From Bacteroidales bacterium (GTDB lineage: Bacteria; Bacteroidota; Bacteroidia; Bacteroidales; WCHB1-69), in the NCBI GenBank assembly GCA_017964755.1, contig JAGCRI010000028.1, forward strand, positions 1-26,005: a stretch of DNA of 26,005 nt, given 5' to 3'. Below are positions 1 to 6,772 of the stretch, one piece after another. Numbering within the stretch: position 1 is the stretch's first letter; every line of letters starts with the position of its first letter. The position numbers were made by a program, and so were the translations under genes. The notes under the pieces are model-generated. The model did not search any database. It was not told the DNA's origin and worked only from the letters and a program-made list of their open reading frames with translations.

Positions 1-1
1 C

Positions 2-685
2 AACCGTAATAGCCATTACTATCTGAAAACAGCAAAAGATACTCACAAAGACCAAACCTATTTTTTGTGGATGCTTACAGAAGAGAATCTTAAACGTACC
101 ATTTTCCCATTGGGAGGATATACCAAGCAGGAAGTCAGGGAGATAGCTGTCAGACATAATCTGAAAAAACTGGCTGCAAAAAGTGAATCACAGGAGATAT
201 GTTTTATTCCTGATAATGACTACAGGCATTTTTTAGCCGAACAAGGTTGTGATATCCAAGAGGGTAATTTTATTGATAATCAAGGAAATATAATAGGACG
301 GCACAAAGGTTACTGCAATTATACAATAGGGCAGCGCAAAGGGCTGAATGTTGCTTTCGGAACACCGAAATATGTCACGCACATTGATGCCTATAAAAAT
401 GAGGTCACACTTGGCAATCGCGATGAACTCTTCACAACGGAAGTCCGTGCTTCGCAGGTACGTATCCGCGATATTGACTGGCTGCGCTCTTCGCCGGAAC
501 TCTTTGCCCGCATTCGCTACAAATCGCCTGCAACAGAAGCCACCATCCGCCTTTCCGACGATTTTGCAGACGACAACGCCGCAACGCTAACATTCACCAG
601 CCCCGTCTGGGGCGTGACTCCGGGACAATCGGTAGTGCTTTATAAAGATGGATTGGTTGTTGGGGGCGGAATTATTGAAGGATAA
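2..685 (+). CDS. mnmA: tRNA-specific 2-thiouridylase MnmA, C-terminal part (5' end outside window)
   Basis: MnmA activates U34 of tRNA-Lys, -Glu and -Gln with ATP and replaces its 2-oxygen with sulfur in the cytoplasm. The reading frame is open from base 2, so the gene begins upstream; the ATG at 65 is internal. Seen: the family motif KDQTYFLW at the start, the catalytic cysteine in SESQEICFIP (codon at 200-202) that forms the persulfide or disulfide with an upstream Cys not in this window, and YTIGQRKGL, followed by the beta-barrel C-terminal domain. The N-terminal PP-loop (SGGVDSS) is outside the window. GC content rises within the gene, from about 37% in bases 1-60 to about 55% in 421-480 (counted by eye). 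The stop codon is TAA, and a repeat-rich spacer begins just after it. Confidence 0.95.
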   Translation, partial: NRNSHYYLKTAKDTHKDQTYFLWMLTEENLKRTIFPLGGYTKQEVREIAVRHNLKKLAAKSESQEICFIPDNDYRHFLAEQGCDIQEGNFIDNQGNIIGRHKGYCNYTIGQRKGLNVAFGTPKYVTHIDAYKNEVTLGNRDELFTTEVRASQVRIRDIDWLRSSPELFARIRYKSPATEATIRLSDDFADDNAATLTFTSPVWGVTPGQSVVLYKDGLVVGGGIIEG

Positions 686-707
686 GAGATAGGAGTTAGG
701 AGTTAGA

Positions 708-747
708 AATTAGGATGTTAGATGACGTATTGTAGAGCCTTGGCATG
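708..747 (+). repeat. 40-bp direct repeat, copy 1 (upstream of rpn gene)
   Basis: This 40-base segment is identical to 1913-1952 and in the same orientation. It starts AATTAGGATG and ends CCTTGGCATG. The two copies bracket the Rpn nuclease gene. After base 747 copy 1 diverges into an imperfect inverted repeat (GGCACGGCTTT), whereas copy 2 continues into a perfect palindrome. Confidence 0.9.
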
Positions 748-757
748 GCACGGCTTT
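734..757. repeat. Imperfect palindrome, degenerate copy of the 24-bp palindrome
   Basis: Its left half, AGAGCCTTGGCA, is identical to the left half of the perfect palindromes at 788-811 and 1939-1962. The right half, TGGCACGGCTTT, differs from the perfect complement at three positions. It looks like a decayed third member of the same local repeat family. Confidence 0.6.
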
Positions 758-787
758 TATCGTTTATTTTAAGAATGATGGCATTGT

Positions 788-811
788 AGAGCCTTGGCAT
801 GCCAAGGCTCT
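788..811. repeat. Perfect 24-bp palindrome, copy B
   Basis: The half-site AGAGCCTTGGCA is followed directly by its reverse complement TGCCAAGGCTCT with no spacer. An identical palindrome lies at 1939-1962. The preceding ATTGT is also shared, and so is the following GCATGCCACGCCCC. It could form a cruciform or hairpin in RNA, but there is no run of T after it, so a simple intrinsic terminator is less likely than a dispersed palindromic repeat. Confidence 0.85.
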
Positions 812-983
812 CATGCATGCCACGCCCCTCATGCACGCCAAGTCTACGCACGCTGCGTCTTTTGACGATTTCAGCAAAAAATAGTTGTCGCAGACAGACA
901 TAAAATCGCCCACACCTGCGTTTTCAACTTTATATTGTTAATATTTTTATAAAAATTATCATTGATTCGTCTGTTTGACGTAT

Positions 984-991
984 TATATTTG
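984..991 (+). promoter_or_regulatory. Bacteroidota -7 promoter element for the Rpn gene
   Basis: TATATTTG matches the Bacteroidota -7 consensus TAnnTTTG and is followed by CA, as in several other promoters here. ATTG at 961-964 lies 19 bases upstream, one mismatch from the -33 TTTG. Transcription would start near 997, which supports the ATG at 1031 over the in-frame ATG at 962. Confidence 0.6.
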
Positions 992-1030
992 CACCGTGTT
1001 CTCGATTATACTAACATAAACTCAAAAAGC

Positions 1031-1918
1031 ATGGACAAGAAAATATTTATGATCCCTACTACGGACTTCTCTTTCAAAAGAATCTTCGGGACAGAAACGA
1101 ACAAGCGGTTCCTGATTCACTTCCTGAACTCTTTCGTGGCAGCATACACCGGCGAAATTGCAGACATAACTTACCTGCCAACTGAGCACTACGGCATGAC
1201 TGAGGCAGAGCACAAGGTGGTCTTCGACATTCTCTGCGAGGACACCTGCAAACGCAAGTTCATTATTGAGATGCAGAGGGCAAGGCAGCCCGAGTACAAA
1301 TACCGCTCCATATTCTACCTCGCCCGGACTATCAGCAGCAGCATGATGGCGGGAGAGAAGAAGTACTACATACTGCCAGCTTATTCCGTAAACATCCTCG
1401 ACTTTGATATACCCGAATACAAGAACAATGGCGAGAGTTTCTGGGCCATTTTCCTGAAAGACCAAAAAAATCGCGTCCTGACGGAGAAGGTCGGCGTCTT
1501 TTACATGAATTTGTGTAACTTTGCAGCGCAGCAGGCGGATGTTACAGATGAGATGCGAGCGTGGCTCAACGTGCTGAAGAACATGCCAGAAATGGGGGAC
1601 GAGGAGTACGCCGCGCAGGACGACTTCTTCCGCTCACTGCTTGACGAATGTAGAATATCAAAACTGGACGACGTGGAAAAAGAGAGTTACAACAAGAGCG
1701 TCCTCGAGTATGAGGACGTGAAGCAGGCGATAGCACTCGCCGCAAAGGAGTCTTTCGATGAGGGTATTGAACAAGGAAAAGCAGAAGGAATTGCTGAAGG
1801 TATCGCAAAAGGCCGTGAGGAAGCCCTGCTCCAAACCGCGAAGAATCTCCTTGAATTGGGAATGTCCGCCGCAGATATCGCCAAAGTAACGGGAGTGGAT
1901 TTAGGAGATAGGAATTAG
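1031..1918 (+). CDS. Rpn family PD-(D/E)XK nuclease / putative transposase
   Basis: 295-residue protein of the recombination-promoting nuclease family (PDDEXK_2 type). Rpn proteins of E. coli are DNA endonucleases that promote RecA-independent recombination; the role in this organism is inferred. Seen: the family opening TDFSFKRIFG, then the nuclease core with D66 (VVFDIL), E80 and Q82 (FIIEMQ), and a C-terminal tail with repeated EG/KG units (EGIEQGKAEGIAEGIAKGRE, about 256-275) followed by a GMSAADIAKVTG helix typical of the family. I chose the start at 1031 because an upstream in-frame ATG (962) lies inside the predicted promoter. The gene stands alone, bracketed by 40-bp direct repeats, and its own stop codon lies within the second copy. 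This arrangement suggests acquisition or mobility. No terminal inverted repeats or target-site duplication were recognised. Confidence 0.88.
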   Translation: MDKKIFMIPTTDFSFKRIFGTETNKRFLIHFLNSFVAAYTGEIADITYLPTEHYGMTEAEHKVVFDILCEDTCKRKFIIEMQRARQPEYKYRSIFYLARTISSSMMAGEKKYYILPAYSVNILDFDIPEYKNNGESFWAIFLKDQKNRVLTEKVGVFYMNLCNFAAQQADVTDEMRAWLNVLKNMPEMGDEEYAAQDDFFRSLLDECRISKLDDVEKESYNKSVLEYEDVKQAIALAAKESFDEGIEQGKAEGIAEGIAKGREEALLQTAKNLLELGMSAADIAKVTGVDLGDRN

Positions 1919-1952
1919 GATGTTAGATGACGTATTGTAGAGCCTTGGCATG
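1913..1952 (+). repeat. 40-bp direct repeat, copy 2 (covers the end of rpn gene)
   Basis: Identical to 708-747 over 40 bases. The TAG stop codon of the Rpn gene (1916-1918) lies inside it. Similarity continues a little further upstream in a gapped form (GAGATAGGAATTAGG here, GAGATAGGAGTTAGG at the mnmA side). It runs straight into the palindrome at 1939-1962. Confidence 0.9.
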
Positions 1953-1962
1953 CCAAGGCTCT
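1939..1962. repeat. Perfect 24-bp palindrome, copy C
   Basis: Identical to 788-811 (half-site AGAGCCTTGGCA). It sits between the convergent 3' ends of the Rpn gene (1918) and hydE (2047). The hairpin could help end transcription from either side, but neither flank carries a clear T-run. The 85 bases from 1963 to 2046 hold a GCATGCCACGCCCC echo of copy B and nothing else I recognise. Confidence 0.85.
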
Positions 1963-2046
1963 CTTGCATGCCACGCCCCAGACACGCTGCGGTTAATTTC
2001 CATTTTCGTTTTGGAAATATGCGTGCGTCAGTTTGAATGATTTTGA

Positions 2047-3129
2047 TTAGGTGTTCGGATGTTTTTTCACAAACGCTTTTGAATCGCCCCACGCATTGTA
2101 AAGGATTTCGTGTTTAATTGATTTCATGCGGAGTCCGAGGCAAGAAGAACACTGCTCAGGCTTGTCGCCCACACAGGCTTTGTCGGGGTAGATGAGATAC
2201 TCTTCGCGGTATTTGTTCGGTGTAAGGTTCGGCATGATGACATTCGCGCCGGCGAGTATTGCTTTTTCGCGTCCCATCGGGTCAATGGTCTGGTTTGCCG
2301 TGGCCGCCACCATGTTGATTTCGGGCATTAAGAGCCGCGCCGCCGCAATCATCTTCAGAGTGAGATTCATCCTTTCCTCAGCCGGCGGAATTTCACCGGC
2401 AAACTCATACAGCGGCGTGTCGGGGTGAGGAATGAACGGCCCCATGCCGACCATCGCAACATTTTTATTTTTGAAAAAAAACAGGTCATCGGTAAGGTCG
2501 TCAACGGTTTGAAATGGCAGTCCTATCATCACACCTGTCCCCGTCTGGTAGCCGATAGAAATCAGTGAGTCAATACAATCGAGGCGTTTTTTGAAATCAT
2601 GGGTTTCATCGTGCGGATGAATTTTGTAGTAGAGTTTTTCGTTTGAAGATTCAATACCGAGCAGGTATCTGTGCGCTACGGCCTCAAACCACTCGCGGTA
2701 AACTTCGGGGGTCTGCTCTCCAAGCGACAGCGTGATTCCAAGTGCGCCGTCCCCGATTTTCTTAATCTCCTTCACAAGTTTTGTGATTCTTTCTGTAAAG
2801 GCCTTGTCGTTTCTTTCGCCGCTTTGGATTGCTACGGAGCCGTAACCGAGTTTGTCAGCCATTTCTGCACATTCCAAAACCTCGTCATCGGTGATTGTGT
2901 AGCGCACAACCTTGTTATTGCCGCTGCGGACACCGCAATAAAGACAAGATTTTCTGCAAATATTGCTCAACTCTATCAGTCCGCGCAAATGAACATAATT
3001 GTCCAACTTCTCTAATTTCACCGCCAACGCCTTGTCAAGCAGAAGTTTCAAATCTTCGCCTTCCGCCAAAAGAAGTTGTTTTATGTCTTCTTTGTTAAAG
3101 TACTGTTTTTCAAGAATTTCCTTTATCAT
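2047..3129 (-). CDS. hydE: [FeFe]-hydrogenase H-cluster maturase HydE (radical SAM)
   Basis: HydE is a radical SAM enzyme of the HydEFG system, which builds the 2Fe subcluster of [FeFe]-hydrogenase; it is thought to work on the Fe(CO)2(CN)-cysteine product made by HydG. The 360 residues match the family length. Seen: RGLIELSNICRKSCLYCGVR with the radical SAM motif C58-X3-C62-X2-C65, the family stretch YQTGTGVMIGLP near residue 190, MVGMGPFIPHPDTPL, and a second cluster motif C319-X7-C327-X2-C330 as in HydE of Thermotoga. It is the last gene of a minus-strand operon, 7 bases after the thioesterase stop. Neither hydF, hydG nor a hydrogenase is in the window. BioB and PylB are relatives, but the PHPDTPL motif and C-terminal cysteines favour HydE. 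Confidence 0.93.
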   Translation of the reverse strand: MIKEILEKQYFNKEDIKQLLLAEGEDLKLLLDKALAVKLEKLDNYVHLRGLIELSNICRKSCLYCGVRSGNNKVVRYTITDDEVLECAEMADKLGYGSVAIQSGERNDKAFTERITKLVKEIKKIGDGALGITLSLGEQTPEVYREWFEAVAHRYLLGIESSNEKLYYKIHPHDETHDFKKRLDCIDSLISIGYQTGTGVMIGLPFQTVDDLTDDLFFFKNKNVAMVGMGPFIPHPDTPLYEFAGEIPPAEERMNLTLKMIAAARLLMPEINMVAATANQTIDPMGREKAILAGANVIMPNLTPNKYREEYLIYPDKACVGDKPEQCSSCLGLRMKSIKHEILYNAWGDSKAFVKKHPNT

Positions 3130-3136
3130 TATATGC

Positions 3137-3913
3137 CTATTTCCTTAATAAAACTTCAGAAATATCAACCGGATTTTCAATCTTCCGCCATTCTGAATAA
3201 ATCTCTGCAGCAGTCGTTCCGTCTTCTTTTACAATAGAATTCAAAAAAATGTTTTTATCAACAACCGCTAATTCCGATTTCAGAGTTTCATCAAGATAAG
3301 TTTCATGCAGCCAATGAATTACCATATAATGCAAATAATTATCACTCAGAAACTTGTCATCAGCAGTCATCATAGCGATACTCAGATAACTCCTGTTATT
3401 TACGTGCCTGTTGAAATCAAGATCCAGCAAATTGACTTTATGTTCAATATTCTTTAGTGATTTTTCAGGCTTCGGAAAACGTATTTTCTTATGACTCAAC
3501 ACAATATCGGGTAAAATTGTAATCTTCGCCGCAACCGAATCCGTGGTTTCCAAGCGGCGTGTCTCTGTATTCATCAGACACCAGCAACTTGTGCCTTTTG
3601 CTATAACAACCTCTGTATCAGCCTTTTTGATAATATAATCAGAATAGACGCGCAACGCTGATATTTCGCTTATCCACATTGTAACTTCAATATCCTCTGT
3701 CCAGAAAGTCTCAATCTCAGACATTTGCGCAGAAAACTCAGTTATAATCCACATTTTCTGCACTTTAACGAGGTCAAAAGCGGCAAGATGAAGACAACCC
3801 ATATAGCGCGCAAAACTGTCTTGAAAATAGAGCAGAATTGCGTGCGGCGTGATACGGTAGCGGTTGTCCATATCAGCAGCGGACACCGTGTAAATATGCG
3901 AATATTTGTTCAT
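3137..3913 (-). CDS. Acyl-ACP thioesterase (FatA/FatB type, double hotdog)
   Basis: 258-residue cytoplasmic enzyme expected to hydrolyse long-chain acyl-ACP and release free fatty acid. Seen: an N-terminal hotdog with YRITPHAILLYFQDSFARY and MWIITEFSAQM, then a second hotdog with the hallmark DLDFNRHVNNRSYL (about residues 182-195), whose Asp, Asn and His match the catalytic set known in plant FatB. No signal peptide or membrane helix is visible. It sits between leuS (9-base gap) and hydE (7-base gap), so the three are surely co-transcribed although their functions do not form one pathway. The gene is AT-richer than its two neighbours. Free fatty acids made here could feed the acyl-CoA ligase at 17568, but that link is only inference. 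Confidence 0.9.
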   Translation of the reverse strand: MNKYSHIYTVSAADMDNRYRITPHAILLYFQDSFARYMGCLHLAAFDLVKVQKMWIITEFSAQMSEIETFWTEDIEVTMWISEISALRVYSDYIIKKADTEVVIAKGTSCWCLMNTETRRLETTDSVAAKITILPDIVLSHKKIRFPKPEKSLKNIEHKVNLLDLDFNRHVNNRSYLSIAMMTADDKFLSDNYLHYMVIHWLHETYLDETLKSELAVVDKNIFLNSIVKEDGTTAAEIYSEWRKIENPVDISEVLLRK

Positions 3914-3922
3914 AACTATCTG

Positions 3923-6685
3923 TTATATAACAACATTCACAATTTTTTTCGGCACCACAATTACTTTTTTCGGAGTCTTGCCGTCGAGCCAGCGGGCTGC
4001 GTTTTCATCAGCGAGCACCGCCGCTTCAATCTCTTTCGGTGACATATCAGCCGGAAATTCCTTCTGGAAACGCACTTTCCCGTTGAACGAAATCGGATAG
4101 GTGAAGCTGTTTTCAACAAGATATTCGGGGTTGAAGATCGGGAAATTTGCAGTCAGCACAGAGTCTGTATGACCTGACAGATGCCACAACTCCTCGGCAA
4201 TGTGCGGGGCATACGCCGAGAGCAGAACCGCCAATGGCTCCAAAATCGCGCGCTTGCGGCATTTCAGTTCAGTCAACTCGTTAGTGGCTATCATAAAGCA
4301 ACTTACAGCCGTATTAAAGGAGAATTTCTCGTTGTCTTCTTCTATTTTTTTGATAGTCTTATGCAAAATTTTCAACTCCTCTTTTGTCGGAGCATCATCT
4401 GTAACTGCAAAGTTATTCTGTGCATCGTGATAGAGCCGCCAGAACTTCTTAATGAAACGGAAAACACCTTCAATGCCATTAGTATCCCACGGTTTGGCCA
4501 ACTCAATCGGGCCGAGGAACATCTCGTACATGCGCAGAGTGTCGGCTCCATATTTCTCCACCAAGTCATCGGGATTCTGAACGTTATATTTGGATTTTGA
4601 CATCTTCTCAACCTCCCAACCGCAAACATATTTGCCGTCTTCCAAAATAAATTCTGCATCTGCAAATTCAGGTCTCCAATTCTTAAACGCCTCTATATCA
4701 AGAATATCATTGCTTACAATATTCACATCAACATGAATCGGCTGCGTTTCGTATTCATTTTTCAAGCCAAGAGAGACAAATTTATTTGTCCCGACAATAC
4801 GATATACAAAATTAGAACGCCCCTGAATCATGCCCTGATTGATAAGTTTCTTGAACGGCTCTTCCTTACAGGCAAGCCCGATGTCGAAGAGGAACTTATT
4901 CCAGAAACGTGAGTAGATGAGGTGCCCAGTGGCGTGCTCTGCACCGCCGACATACAGATCAACGTCCTGCCAATATTGGTTTGCCTCTTTCGAGAAATAT
5001 TCCTTGTCGTTGTGCGGATCCATGTAGCGGAGATAGTAGCCGCTTGAGCCGGCAAAGCCTGGCATTGTGCAGGTTTCGAGCGGATAGCCCTCTTTCGTCT
5101 TCCAGTTTGCGGCACGCGCCAACGGAGGCTCGCCCGTCTCGGTCGGCAAGAACTTGTCAACTTCGGGAAGAAGCAACGGAAGTTCCTGTTCATCAAGCAT
5201 ATACGGATAACCATTTTTATAATAGACAGGGAACGGTTCACCCCAATATCGCTGACGGCTGAAAATGGCATCGCGCAGTCTGTAATTAACTGTGCCATAA
5301 CCTATTCCCTTCTCTTTAACTTTTTCAATAATCATTTTTCCCGCTTCCTTGACAGTCAGACCGTTAATAAAGTCCGAATTTATGACCGTCCCGTCTTTCG
5401 TTTCAAAAGCCTCTTTTTCAATATCACCGCCTGCAATTACCTCACGGATAGGAAGTTGGAAGTGTTTTGCGAAAGCGTAGTCGCGGCTGTCGTGGGCGGG
5501 GACTGCCATAATGCCACCGGTTCCGTAACCGGCGAGGACGTACTCTGCAACCCAAATCGGGACACGCTCGCCCGTGAACGGATTAACTGCATACGCACCT
5601 GTGAAAACACCGCTGACCTTTTTCACATCCGCCTGACGTTCAGTTTCGGAGCGGTTGCGCGCCCAAGTAACGTAATTTTCAACCTCAGTTTTGCGGTCGG
5701 CTGTTGTAATCTTCTCTATAAGAGCGTGTTCCGGACACAGCACCATAAAACTCACGCCGAAAATCGTGTCGGGGCGGGTGGTGAAAATATCCAAAGTTTC
5801 CTCTTTATTTTCAATATTGAAACGGATAAAAGCACCTTCGCTCCGGCCAATCCAGTTGCGTTGGATTTCCTTCAGGGAGTCGCTCCATTCGAGGGTATCG
5901 AGTCCGCGGAGCAGGCGTTCTGCGTATGCGGAGACACGCAATATCCACTGTTTCATTAATTTGCGTTCGACAGGGAAGCCGCCGCGCACAGAAAGACCGT
6001 TCACCACTTCGTCGTTGGCAAGCACGCACCCAAGTTTCGGGCACCAGTTCACCCAAGTCTCGGCAATGTACGCAAGTCGGTAATTCAAAAGGATTTCCTG
6101 TTTTTCATCTTCTGTTTTTGAGTTCCACTCTGCGGCGGTGAAGGTCAGCGGCTTCGTCTCAGCGGCTGTAACGTTCTCTGTGCCAGATTTTTCAAACTGC
6201 GAAATGAGTTTTTCAATCTTTTCCGCCTTTTCTTCTTTTTTATTATAATAATGGTTAAACAACTGAATGAAAGTCCATTGCGTCCACTTGTAATAATCGG
6301 GGTCGCAGGTTTTGAACTCGCGTGACCAGTCGAATGAAAAGCCGATTTTGTCAAGTTGTTCGCGATAGCGTGCGGCATTGGCGTTAGTGGTCACGGCAGG
6401 GTGCTGGCCTGTCTGTATGGCATACTGCTCAGCCGGCAGCCCGAAAGCGTCGTAACCCATCGGGTGCAGCACATTGAAGCCTTTCTGCCGTTTGTAGCGT
6501 GCGTAGATATCTGAAGCGATATAACCGAGCGGGTGACCAACATGCAACCCCGCGCCAGACGGATAGGGGAACATATCAAGCACGTAAAATTTCGGTTTAG
6601 AGTTGTCAATTTCAGTTTTATAAGCTTTGGACTCATTCCAAATCTCATGCCATTTTTTCTCTATTTCCTTGAAATTGTATTCCAT
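3923..6685 (-). CDS. leuS: Leucine-tRNA ligase
   Basis: Cytoplasmic class I aminoacyl-tRNA synthetase that charges tRNA-Leu. The 920 residues fit bacterial LeuRS with the insertions common in Bacteroidota. Seen: the HIGH-type signature HVGH at 48-51 within YPSGAGLHVGHPLGY, an editing (CP1) domain with TTRPDTIFG and GIMAVPAHDSRDYAFA, the leucine-specific region, the class I KMSKS loop at 694-698 (EKMSKSKYN), an anticodon-binding helical domain and the C-terminal tRNA-binding tail ending KKVIVVPKKIVNVVI. The zinc-knuckle cysteines of the E. coli ZN1 module are absent; the matching segment reads NGLSVRGGFPVERK. It is the first gene of the leuS-thioesterase-hydE operon. No T-box or leader peptide is visible in the short 5' region. 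Confidence 0.98.
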   Translation of the reverse strand: MEYNFKEIEKKWHEIWNESKAYKTEIDNSKPKFYVLDMFPYPSGAGLHVGHPLGYIASDIYARYKRQKGFNVLHPMGYDAFGLPAEQYAIQTGQHPAVTTNANAARYREQLDKIGFSFDWSREFKTCDPDYYKWTQWTFIQLFNHYYNKKEEKAEKIEKLISQFEKSGTENVTAAETKPLTFTAAEWNSKTEDEKQEILLNYRLAYIAETWVNWCPKLGCVLANDEVVNGLSVRGGFPVERKLMKQWILRVSAYAERLLRGLDTLEWSDSLKEIQRNWIGRSEGAFIRFNIENKEETLDIFTTRPDTIFGVSFMVLCPEHALIEKITTADRKTEVENYVTWARNRSETERQADVKKVSGVFTGAYAVNPFTGERVPIWVAEYVLAGYGTGGIMAVPAHDSRDYAFAKHFQLPIREVIAGGDIEKEAFETKDGTVINSDFINGLTVKEAGKMIIEKVKEKGIGYGTVNYRLRDAIFSRQRYWGEPFPVYYKNGYPYMLDEQELPLLLPEVDKFLPTETGEPPLARAANWKTKEGYPLETCTMPGFAGSSGYYLRYMDPHNDKEYFSKEANQYWQDVDLYVGGAEHATGHLIYSRFWNKFLFDIGLACKEEPFKKLINQGMIQGRSNFVYRIVGTNKFVSLGLKNEYETQPIHVDVNIVSNDILDIEAFKNWRPEFADAEFILEDGKYVCGWEVEKMSKSKYNVQNPDDLVEKYGADTLRMYEMFLGPIELAKPWDTNGIEGVFRFIKKFWRLYHDAQNNFAVTDDAPTKEELKILHKTIKKIEEDNEKFSFNTAVSCFMIATNELTELKCRKRAILEPLAVLLSAYAPHIAEELWHLSGHTDSVLTANFPIFNPEYLVENSFTYPISFNGKVRFQKEFPADMSPKEIEAAVLADENAARWLDGKTPKKVIVVPKKIVNVVI

Positions 6686-6723
6686 ACAGTATTGATTTTA
6701 AGCGTAGTAATTGCGTTTCAGTT

Positions 6724-6731
6724 TAAATATA
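6724..6731 (-). promoter_or_regulatory. Possible -7 element for leuS operon
   Basis: On the minus strand this reads TATATTTA, one mismatch from TAnnTTTG, 38 bases before the leuS start. The -33 region would fall inside the palindrome at 6734-6763, so promoter and hairpin overlap. No matching TTTG is seen there. Confidence 0.35.
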
Positions 6732-6733
6732 CA

Positions 6734-6763
6734 ATGTAGGGACGTTCCAGAACGTCCCTACAT
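6734..6763. repeat. Near-perfect palindrome (14-bp arms, 2-nt centre)
   Basis: The left arm ATGTAGGGACGTTC (6734-6747) and right arm GAACGTCCCTACAT (6750-6763) are exact reverse complements around CA. It lies between the end of the M23 peptidase gene and the start of leuS, both on the minus strand. The hairpin could act as a terminator or processing site for the upstream transcript, but there is no long T-run. Its outline (TGTAG-G at the edge, palindromic) resembles the palindromes near the Rpn gene, so a dispersed-repeat origin is likely. Confidence 0.8.
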
Positions 6764-6772
6764 GTTTTTCTA

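Larger units (their letters stand above)
686..1030. other. Gene-free spacer with repeats and the rpn promoter
   Basis: This 345-base stretch between mnmA and the Rpn nuclease gene has no convincing ORF. It holds copy 1 of a 40-bp direct repeat (708-747), an imperfect palindrome (about 734-757), a perfect 24-bp palindrome (788-811), a GC-rich patch with repeated GCATGCCACGCC-like words (about 812-860) including a short ACGCA/TGCGT inverted repeat at 846-858, then AT-rich DNA with a -7 promoter element at 984-991. Near 687-712 the words GGAGTTAGG and AGTTAG recur in a short degenerate series. Confidence 0.8.

Noticed and set aside
962..1030. Longer Rpn protein starting at ATG 962
   Set aside because: The extra 23 residues overlap the predicted promoter (984-991), and the family begins at MDKK...TDFSFKRIFG, so 1031 is the better start.
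1022..1465. 147-codon minus-strand ORF opposite the Rpn gene
   Set aside because: It lies wholly within a well-supported gene on the other strand, has no promoter element or recognisable domain, and mirrors the codon pattern of the Rpn frame.
708..1962. CRISPR array from the repeated 18-24-base words
   Set aside because: Only three copies, unequal spacing (one gap contains a gene) and no cas genes.
686..2046. Complete insertion sequence around the Rpn gene
   Set aside because: The bracketing repeats are direct, not inverted, and no short target-site duplication or IS-family transposase motif (DDE or HUH) was seen. Rpn is described as a putative transposase only by family name.
4181..6141. 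Several 80-167-codon ORFs opposite or out of frame with leuS
   Set aside because: leuS is complete with all class I synthetase motifs across this span. The others have no start signals or homology features and are shadows of a long, moderately GC-rich gene.
6686..6772. T-box or leucine leader upstream of leuS
   Set aside because: The gap is 87 bases and is filled by a palindrome and a promoter-like box; no T-box sequence or run of Leu codons is visible.
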